A DNA stretch of 64,000 bases, taken from positions 372,001 through 436,000 of the forward strand of contig CAVZTE010000002.1 in the NCBI GenBank assembly GCA_963778165.1, read 5' to 3'. The position numbers and the translations under genes were made by a program. Below are positions 21,101 to 28,509 of this stretch, piece by piece. Each line of letters begins with the position of its first letter. Within the stretch, counting starts at the first letter, position 1. The stretch comes from Bog-756 sp963778165. Lineage in GTDB: Bacteria > Actinomycetota > Acidimicrobiia > Acidimicrobiales > RAAP-2. Below the pieces are notes generated by a model. It saw only the letters and a list, made by a program, of their open reading frames with translations, was not told the DNA's origin and did no database searches.

Positions 21101-21457
21101 GGTGCTCTTTCGGCAGAGTAAGACCGGGATCGGTTTCGTTCCTAGGCGTAATTCCACCTGGCGTCCTATCGACCAGACTGAGAATGGACTTGAGCAGCCT
21201 GATTAGGCACGACGCAACCGGCCGAACGGGCAAAACGCGTGCTCGGAAGCGAGCAACGACGGCTTCAGAAGCGGCGATTCAAGGGGTGTTCGACCCGGTC
21301 CAACCACGGGTGGAGGGTTGTGGCGTTCGACGAGGCAGGCCCGGCCTGCTTGAGGTGCGCGCCGAACCAACCGGTCACCGAGGCGGTCGCGCCCGATCCC
21401 TACCGCTTGTCCTGCGCGCGGTCGCCGTTAGCACGACGGCCGACCCACCGACCGCCG
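21101..21457. other. 357-nt gap between acyl-CoA dehydrogenase and pilin operon; no gene
   Basis: Both flanking genes read on the minus strand, so this gap should hold the dehydrogenase operon's terminator and the pilin operon's promoter. A GC-rich imperfect inverted repeat (GACGGC/GCCGTC, about 21428-21457) lies directly after the dehydrogenase stop and may terminate. I see no convincing -10/-35 for the pilin operon. Six-frame ORFs here lack coding character. Confidence 0.4.
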
Positions 21458-22621
21458 TCAGTACGACTTGGGCAATCCCAACGAGTGTTGGGCCACGAAG
21501 TTGAGGATCATCTCGCGGCTGACCGGGGCGATCCGCAGCAGCCGGGTCATGCCCCACATGTCGGCCAGTCCGTACTCACTCGACATGCCGTTGCCACCGT
21601 GGGTCTGGATGGACTGGTCCAGCGCGGCCAGGGCGGCGTCGGCCGCCGCGAACTTGGCCATGTTGGCGGCCTCACCCGCCTCGGGGGTGTCCCCGGCGAA
21701 GTCGCACAGCCAGGCCGCCTTGTCGGTCATCAGCCGGGCCAGTTCGACATCGATCTTGGCCTTGGCCAGCGGGTGGGAGATCCCCTGGTGGCGGCCGATC
21801 GGCGTGCCCCATACCTCGCGGCCCTTGGCGTACTCGGCCGCCTTGTCCAGGGCGTAGCGGCCGATGCCGTTGGCGGTGGCCGCCGACAGGATGCGCTCGG
21901 GGTTGAGCCCCACGAAGACCTGTCGCAGGCCCTCGCCCTCGGCGCCGATCAGCCGGTCGGCATCGACCTGGACGTTGTCGAAGAACAACGTGTACTGCTT
22001 CTCCGGCGCGGTGATCTCCACCGGCAGCACCTGCTTGTCGAGCCCGGGCGTGTCGGTGTCCACCACGAAGAGGGACAGCCGTCCCCGTCCGGTGTCGGGA
22101 TCGACACCGGACCGGGTCACCACCAGGACGGCCTCGCACTCGTCGACCCCGGAGATGTAGTACTTCGATCCGTTGAGCCGGTAGATGTCGCCGTCCTTGG
22201 TGGCGGTCAGCGAGAGGTTGTGCGAGTTGGACCCGGCGTCGGGCTCGGTGATGGCGAACGCCATCTTGAGCTCGCCGGTGGCGAACCGGGGGAGCCAACG
22301 TTGCTTCTGCGCCTCGGTGCCGAACCTGGTGATGATGGTGGCGCAGATGGCCGGCGACACCACGATGACCAGCAGCGGGCAGCCGGCCGCGGCCAGCTCC
22401 TCTTGGACGATGGCCAGCTCGGCGATCCCGCCGCCGCCCCCGCCGTACTCTTCGGGGACGTTGACCCCGAGGAACCCGGCGTCGCCCACCGCGCTCCACA
22501 GCTCGTCGGTCCGCTCGTCGGCGTGGGCTTTCTTCACGTAGTACTCGTGCCCGAACTTGGAGGCGATGGAGCCCACGGCCTCCCTCAGCATCTGCTGCTC
22601 TTCGGATTCGATGAAGTCCAT
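21458..22621 (-). CDS. Acyl-CoA dehydrogenase
   Basis: Intact 387-residue FAD flavoenzyme that introduces an alpha,beta double bond into an acyl-CoA and passes electrons to ETF. Family features in order: all-alpha N-terminal domain, GVNVPEEYGG, FAITEPDAGSN (flavin-binding loop), LNGSKYYISG, the beta barrel, and the C-terminal helical domain with RAIQT-like ALDQSIQTHGGNGMSSEYGL. A GAGAGG ribosome site precedes the ATG by seven nt. It is the last gene of the carboxylase/AtuA operon, so its substrate is probably a branched or terpenoid acyl-CoA; the exact chain cannot be read from sequence. Confidence 0.9.
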   Translation of the reverse strand: MDFIESEEQQMLREAVGSIASKFGHEYYVKKAHADERTDELWSAVGDAGFLGVNVPEEYGGGGGGIAELAIVQEELAAAGCPLLVIVVSPAICATIITRFGTEAQKQRWLPRFATGELKMAFAITEPDAGSNSHNLSLTATKDGDIYRLNGSKYYISGVDECEAVLVVTRSGVDPDTGRGRLSLFVVDTDTPGLDKQVLPVEITAPEKQYTLFFDNVQVDADRLIGAEGEGLRQVFVGLNPERILSAATANGIGRYALDKAAEYAKGREVWGTPIGRHQGISHPLAKAKIDVELARLMTDKAAWLCDFAGDTPEAGEAANMAKFAAADAALAALDQSIQTHGGNGMSSEYGLADMWGMTRLLRIAPVSREMILNFVAQHSLGLPKSY

Positions 22622-24482
22622 GGGGTTGCCTCTCGGATCGGGCGGTAGCGGTGACTGAGGCGGTGTGGTCCTTGGGGTTCAGGAGCTCGACCGGGATGTC
22701 GACCAGCCTGCTCCGAAGGTACTCGCCCAGTCCTTTGGCCTGGGGATCGGGACGGGTGGACGACGCCACGCCTTCACCGAGCAGGCCTACCACCACGAAG
22801 TTGAGGGCCCGCAGGTTGGGGAACTCGTAGCGTCGGACCTCCAGGGCGTGGGCTTCAGGGAGTAGGGCCCGGAACTCTTCGAGAGTCAGGTAGGTCCGGA
22901 GCCAGGCCCAGGCCTCATCGGTCCGGGCCCACAGTCCGACGTTGGCGTTGCCTCCCTTGTCACCGGAGCGTGCACCGATGATGGTGCCGAGCGGCACCGG
23001 GCGGGTCAGCTGCGAAGCGGAGCTGGAACCGCCTTCGTCGGAGGGTGCGTGGGTGGAGGCGGCTGGGTCCGCGAGCGATGGAGCCGTGGCGGCCGCGCCG
23101 GTCTGGTGGGCGGCCAGGTAGGCGGTGTGGGGAACCGGTACCCGGTGGCCGTCGGCATGGACCACTTCGGGGACCACCAGGTCGGCCGGAACCAGCGCCG
23201 GCCAGTACACGCCGTAGACCGTCCCGGAACCGGGCGGGGCGGTGAGGTGGAGGCCGGGGTAGCCGGCCAGGGCCAACTCGGTGGCGGCACTGGAGAAGCG
23301 CCGGCCCACCCGCTCGGGATCGGCGTCCTTGACCGTGATCCGGAGCTGGGCAGTGGCCTCGACGTTGACGGGAGCGTCGGGCTTGTCCGAGCGGACCAGT
23401 CGGGCGTCGAACTCGGCGAACCGGTCGCTCCCACCGAGCGACTCCTCCAGGGAACGGAGGGTCAGGGCGGCCTTCTCCTCGATGTCGAGCCCGGTGAGGA
23501 CGAAGGTCATCGAGTTGCGCCACCCGCCGAGCAGGTTGAGGCAGACCTTCACCTCATCGGGCGCCGGCAGCCCCTGGGCGCCGGCGACCCGCACCCGGTC
23601 CGGACCCTCCTGTTCGACGGTGAAGGTGTCGAAGCGGGCCACCACGTCGGTATTGGGGTAAGGGTGCCCGGCGATCTCGTAGAGCAGCTGGGCGGTGACC
23701 GTCCCCACCGACACCTCGCCCCCGGTTCCGGGGTGCTTGGTGATGACCGACGAGCCGTCGGCGGCCACCTCGGCGATGGGGAAGCCGGGATGGTCGAACC
23801 CGGCCACCTCGGTGAAGAAGGCGTAGTTGCCGCCGGTGGCCTGGGGACCGCACTCGATGACGTGGCCGGCCACCACGGCACCGGCCAAGCGGTCCCAGTC
23901 GGTCGGCGACCATCCGTGGTGCCAGGCCGCCGGGCCCACCACCAGCGAGGCGTCGGTGATCCGCGGACAGATCACCACGTCCGCTCCTCCCGAGAGCGCT
24001 TCGACGATGGGCCATCCACCCAGGTAGGCGTTGGCCGAGATGACCTCACCACGGGCCTCGTCGAGGGGCCGACCGGTGTCGAGGTGGGCCAGGTTGTGCC
24101 CGTCCTTCTGCAGCTCGGCGATGCGGGGGAGGAGGTCGTCCCCTTCGACGTGGGCCACCGACACCGCCAAGCCCAGTCGATCGGCCAGCATGCGGACCTG
24201 ATCGGCGAGACCGGAGGGGTTGAGGCCGCCGGCGTTGGTCACCACCTTTATATGGCGGTCGACGCAGGTCCCGAGCACCTCTTCCATCTGGGTGAGGAAG
24301 GTGTGGGCCCAGCCCTTGGTCCGGTCCTTGTGGTAGCCCTTCCACAGGATGAGCATGGTGAGCTCGGCCAGCCAATCGCCGGTGAGGACGTCGATGGGCC
24401 CGCCCTCCACCATCTCCCGGGCCGCCGACAGCCGGTCGCCGTAGAAGCCCGAGCAGTTGGCGATGCGCAGGGGCTCGGTCAC
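22622..24482 (-). CDS. Acyclic terpene utilization AtuA-family protein
   Basis: About 620 residues of AtuA/DUF1446 sequence: MTEPLRIANCSGFYGDRLSA start, GGPIDVLTGDWLAELTM, NAGGLNPSGLADQVRMLA and CPRITDASLVVGPAAWHHGW, then a C-terminal ferredoxin-like domain with GARSGDKGGNANVGLWAR and RALNFVVVGLLGEG. In Pseudomonas AtuA is needed for citronellol/geraniol catabolism, though its reaction is not established. The ATG overlaps the upstream stop (ATGA at 24479-24482), indicating translational coupling. Oddity: no stop occurs at the expected end. The frame stays open to 21672 through the dehydrogenase gene in another register, so a stop has probably been lost to an indel just before 22621; I end the gene at the next start. 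Confidence 0.82.
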
Positions 24483-26650
24483 GAGGTGGCCTCGGGATCG
24501 CTGGAGCCGACGCCCCGCCCGTCTTCAGGGTGCGAGCTCAGGTCCGGGCTGCCGTCCGGGATGGTGTCACTGCTGTCCACCACCACCAGAATACGCCCGG
24601 TCTCCACCTGGTCCCCCTCGACCACGTCCACCTCGGCGACCGTGCCCGACGAGGTGGCGTGGACCGTGTGCTCCATCTTCATCGCTTCGAGCACCACCAA
24701 CAGCTGGCCGGCCTCGACGGTGTCCCCGACAGCCACGGCGACCCGGACCACGCCCCCGGGCATCGGGGCCAGGGCCGATCCTTCGGCCACCTGATCGCTT
24801 CCCAGCGGGAAGCGCTCCACCTCCACCAGGGTCGAACTCCCATCCGGCCCATCTACGTAGTGCACCGCGCCCACCCGGTCGACCAGGTACCGACGGCCCA
24901 CTCCGGCGGTGGTGAGGCTGACCTGGTCGGCGGCTGCCACCGCTCCATCCAGGTCGAACGGATCTCCATCCACGGTGACCTCGGCCAGGGCGCGGCCGGA
25001 TCGCTCGAAGCGGTAGCCGATGCTGACGGTCTGGTCACCCGCCACATACGAGGTCTGTTGCAGGCCGGACGGGTTGTTGCGGAACCCGGAGGGCACAGCC
25101 GGCTGGACCGAGGCCCGGTCCCGGCGCCAGGCCTGATCGGCGAGGGTGGCCGCCACGGCGTGGCGCCGGACGGCGTCGTGGTCGGCCAGTGGCGCCGCCA
25201 GTCGGGCCACGTCGTGTCGCTCGAGGAAGCCGGTGTCGGTCTCCCCGGCCACGAACCCCGGGTGTCGGAGGGTGCGGACCAAGAGGTCGCGATTGGTCAC
25301 CACCCCGTGGAGACGGGCCGAGGCCAACGCACCGGAGAGGGCCGCGGTGGCTTCGGTCCGGCTGGGCGCGTGGACGATCACCTTGGCCAGCATGGGGTCG
25401 TAGTGCGGGCTGACCTCACTACCGGACTCGACACCGCTGTCGACCCGGACCACAGCTCCCGCACCGGCAACGGGACCGACATCGGCACCTGCGCCCATGG
25501 GAGGGCCGATCTCGAACCGCTCGAGCATCCCGGTCGACGGCATCCATCGCTGGGCCGGGTCTTCGGCGTAGAGCCGGGCCTCGATGGCGTGCCCCTGAGG
25601 GCCGGCGGCCACGGCATCGTGCACCTCGCCGGGAAGGGCGGCGCCGCCGGCGATGAGCAGCTGCAGGCGGACCAGGTCCAGGCCGGTCACGGCCTCGGTC
25701 ACCGGGTGTTCCACCTGGAGCCGGGTGTTCATCTCCAAGAAGAACGGCTCACCGTTCTGGTCCACCACGAACTCCACCGTCCCGGCGTTGACGTACTCGA
25801 CGGCCCGGGCCGCGGCGATGGCCGCCTCGACCAGCCGGGCCCGGAGTAGCGGGGTGACGACGGGGGAGGGGGCCTCCTCGATGATCTTCTGGTGGCGGCG
25901 CTGGATGCTGCACTCCCGCTCGAACAGGGCCACGGTGTCGCCGTAGGCATCGGCCAGCACCTGCACCTCGATGTGGCGGGGATCACGGAGGTAGCGCTCG
26001 AGGAACACCGTGCCGTCACCGAAGGCTGCTTCAGCCTCCCGGCGGGCGTCGGCCACCGCCTGGCGCAGGCTGACCGGTCCTCCCACCACCCGCATCCCGC
26101 GTCCCCCACCCCCGGCCGAGGCCTTGACCAGCAAGGGCCAGCCCAGAGAGTCCAGCTCGGCGTCGTCAGGCAGGGAACCGTCCTCGACGGTGACCGACGG
26201 GAGGGTGGGCACGCCGGCGGAGCGCATGAGGTCCTTGGCCCCGATCTTCGAGCCCATGGCGTCGATGGCTGCGGGCCCCGGGCCCACCCAGGTGAAGCCG
26301 GCCCCGGTGACCACCCGGGCGAAGTCGCCCGACTCGGAGAGAAAGCCGTACCCGGGGTGGATGGCATCGGCCCCCGAGCGGGAGGCGGCGTCGAGGATCA
26401 TGGCCGAGCGCAGATAGGTGTCCGACGGCGACACCCCGGGCAGCTGCACGGCCAGGTCGGCCTCCCGCACGTGGGGGCTGCCGGCGTCGGCATCCGAGTA
26501 CACGGCGACGGTGGCGATGCCCATCATCCGGGCCGACCGCATGATCCGCCGGGCGATCTCGCCCCGGTTGGCCACCAACAAGGTGCGGATGGGGTTGAGA
26601 GCACCGGGGTTGCCGGCCGGCATCGGGTTGATGGTGGTCATCGGAGCCAC
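24479..26650 (-). CDS. Acyl-CoA carboxylase alpha subunit (biotin carboxylase + biotin carrier)
   Basis: Intact 723-residue protein. Residues about 20-470 are the biotin carboxylase: LLVANRGEIARRI, HPGYGFLSE, the ATP-grasp glycine loop SAGGGGRGM, ERECSIQRRHQK, EMNTRLQVEHPVTE. A variable middle domain leads to a biotinyl domain near the C-terminus with EAMKMEHTV, whose Lys is biotinylated. It uses ATP and bicarbonate to charge biotin for the partner carboxyltransferase encoded 47 nt upstream. With AtuA and an acyl-CoA dehydrogenase downstream, the likely substrate is a 3-methylcrotonyl- or geranyl-type CoA rather than acetyl-CoA; that is inference. Start could also be the second ATG four codons in. 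Confidence 0.93.
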   Translation of the reverse strand: MAPMTTINPMPAGNPGALNPIRTLLVANRGEIARRIMRSARMMGIATVAVYSDADAGSPHVREADLAVQLPGVSPSDTYLRSAMILDAASRSGADAIHPGYGFLSESGDFARVVTGAGFTWVGPGPAAIDAMGSKIGAKDLMRSAGVPTLPSVTVEDGSLPDDAELDSLGWPLLVKASAGGGGRGMRVVGGPVSLRQAVADARREAEAAFGDGTVFLERYLRDPRHIEVQVLADAYGDTVALFERECSIQRRHQKIIEEAPSPVVTPLLRARLVEAAIAAARAVEYVNAGTVEFVVDQNGEPFFLEMNTRLQVEHPVTEAVTGLDLVRLQLLIAGGAALPGEVHDAVAAGPQGHAIEARLYAEDPAQRWMPSTGMLERFEIGPPMGAGADVGPVAGAGAVVRVDSGVESGSEVSPHYDPMLAKVIVHAPSRTEATAALSGALASARLHGVVTNRDLLVRTLRHPGFVAGETDTGFLERHDVARLAAPLADHDAVRRHAVAATLADQAWRRDRASVQPAVPSGFRNNPSGLQQTSYVAGDQTVSIGYRFERSGRALAEVTVDGDPFDLDGAVAAADQVSLTTAGVGRRYLVDRVGAVHYVDGPDGSSTLVEVERFPLGSDQVAEGSALAPMPGGVVRVAVAVGDTVEAGQLLVVLEAMKMEHTVHATSSGTVAEVDVVEGDQVETGRILVVVDSSDTIPDGSPDLSSHPEDGRGVGSSDPEATS

Positions 26651-26697
26651 CTCATCGATCGTCCGGGCCTCATGGGCAGGAGTCCATCGGTGCGCAC

Positions 26698-28296
26698 CTA
26701 CATCCGGAACACGCCGTAGCCGCGTGTTCCGGTGATGGGTTGATTGTCGATGACCGAGAGGCAGATGCCCAGCACCGTACGGGTGTCCCGAGGGTCGATG
26801 ATGCCGTCGTCATAGAGCCGCCCGGACAGGAAGAGCGGTAGCGACTCCGCCTCGATCTGGGCCTCGACCAGCTCGCGCATGGTGGCATCGGCCTCTTCGT
26901 CGAAGGGCACCCCCTTGGCCGCGGCCGACTGCCGGCTGACGATGGAGAGCACCCCGGCCAACTGGGCCGCCCCCATAACCGCCGAGCGGGCGTTGGGCCA
27001 GGCGAACAGGAACCGGGGGTCGTAGGCCCGACCGCACATGCCGTAGTTGCCGGCCCCGTAGGAGGCACCGATGTTGACGGTCAGGTGGGGGACCGAGGAG
27101 TTGGACACGGCGTTGATCATCTGGGCCCCGTGCTTGATGATCCCTCCCTGCTCGTACTCCTTGCCCACCATGTAGCCGGTGGTGTTCTGGAGGAAGACCA
27201 GGGGGACGTCGATCTGGTTGGCCAGCTGGATGAATTGGGTGGCCTTGTGAGCCTCCTCGGAGAAGAGCACACCCCGGTGGTTGGCCAGCACCCCGATGGG
27301 ATAGCCGTGGATGGAGGCCCAGCCGGTGACCAGGCTGGATCCATAGAGCGGCTTGAACTCGTCGAAGCGGGACCCGTCCACCACCCGGGCCAGCACCTCA
27401 CGCGGGTCGAAGGGCACCTTGGGATCGGACGAGGCGATCCCCAGCAGCTCGTCGGGGTCGTAGCGCGGCTCGTCGGCCGGCTGGCTCGGACCGGGCCCGT
27501 GCTTGCGCCAGTTGAGCCGGCTCACGATCTGGCGTCCGAGGCGGATGGCGTCCACCTCGTCGGTGGCCAGGTAGTCGGCCAGGCCGGAGACCCGGGCGTG
27601 CATGGACGCCCCGCCCAGCTCCTCGTCGGTGGACTCCTCGCCGGTGGCCATCTTGACCAGGGGTGGTCCACCCAGGAAGACCTTGGAGCGCCCTTCGATC
27701 ATCACGATGTAGTCACTCATGCCCGGTACGTAGGCCCCACCGGCGGTGGAGTTGCCGAACACCAGGGCCACCGTGGGCAGGGCCGCCGCCGAATTGCGGG
27801 TCAGGTCCCGGAACGCCCGCCCGCCGGGGATGAACAGTTCGGCCTGGGCCGGCAGGTCGGCACCGCCCGACTCCACCAGGTTGATGATGGGCAGGCGGTT
27901 CTGCAGGGCGATGTCGGCGGCTCGGGCGCCTTTGCGGAAGGAGTACGGGTTCATAGCGCCGCCCCGCACGGTGGGATCGTGGGCCGAGATCAGGCACTCG
28001 ACCCCTTCGACCACCCCGATCCCGACGATGGAGGAGGCCCCGACGGCGTACTCGGTGCCCCAGGCGGCAAAGGGGGCCAGCTCCAAAAACGCCGTGTCCC
28101 GGTCGACCAGCAGCTCGATCCGCTCGCGGGCCAGCAGCTTGTCCCGGTCCTTGTGGCGCTGCACGTACCGTTCGCCACCCCCGGCCCGGGCCACGGCCAA
28201 CTGCTCGTCGATCTGGTGGACAGCCTCGGTCAGGGCGCGCCGGTTGGCCCGGAAGGTTGCCGACTGGGGGTCGATGGTGGTTTTGAGGGTGGGCAC
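26698..28296 (-). CDS. Acyl-CoA carboxyltransferase beta subunit (MCC/geranyl-CoA type)
   Basis: Intact 532-residue carboxyltransferase with two crotonase-like halves. Recognisable are GGGERYVQRHKDRDKLLARE, NLVESGGADLP, GNSTAGGAYVPGMSDY, then in the second half QNTTGYMVGKEYEQGG, IGASYGAGNYGMCGRAYDPR and PNARSAVMG, closest to methylcrotonyl-CoA or geranyl-CoA carboxylase beta subunits. It transfers carboxylate from biotin on the alpha subunit to an acyl-CoA. Start is GTG 28296; no ribosome site is obvious. First gene of the four-gene minus-strand operon, divergent from the GlmU-like gene. Confidence 0.92.
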   Translation of the reverse strand: MPTLKTTIDPQSATFRANRRALTEAVHQIDEQLAVARAGGGERYVQRHKDRDKLLARERIELLVDRDTAFLELAPFAAWGTEYAVGASSIVGIGVVEGVECLISAHDPTVRGGAMNPYSFRKGARAADIALQNRLPIINLVESGGADLPAQAELFIPGGRAFRDLTRNSAAALPTVALVFGNSTAGGAYVPGMSDYIVMIEGRSKVFLGGPPLVKMATGEESTDEELGGASMHARVSGLADYLATDEVDAIRLGRQIVSRLNWRKHGPGPSQPADEPRYDPDELLGIASSDPKVPFDPREVLARVVDGSRFDEFKPLYGSSLVTGWASIHGYPIGVLANHRGVLFSEEAHKATQFIQLANQIDVPLVFLQNTTGYMVGKEYEQGGIIKHGAQMINAVSNSSVPHLTVNIGASYGAGNYGMCGRAYDPRFLFAWPNARSAVMGAAQLAGVLSIVSRQSAAAKGVPFDEEADATMRELVEAQIEAESLPLFLSGRLYDDGIIDPRDTRTVLGICLSVIDNQPITGTRGYGVFRM

Positions 28297-28509
28297 AGGG
28301 AGGGCTCGATGAACGGTGCGGTGGGACGGTGACGGGAGTGTGACAGGACGGTGACGGAATTCGGGCGGTCGATGGAGCGCAGGTCAGGTGGTCGGTTGGC
28401 CACCGGGTCGCATTGCTCCGGCTGACGTGGGAAGAATAGGCGCCATGAGCTTTGTGCCGCGCCACGACGGGGACCGGTTCCGGGGCGATGTGGTCGACGG
28501 GGGTGTCCC

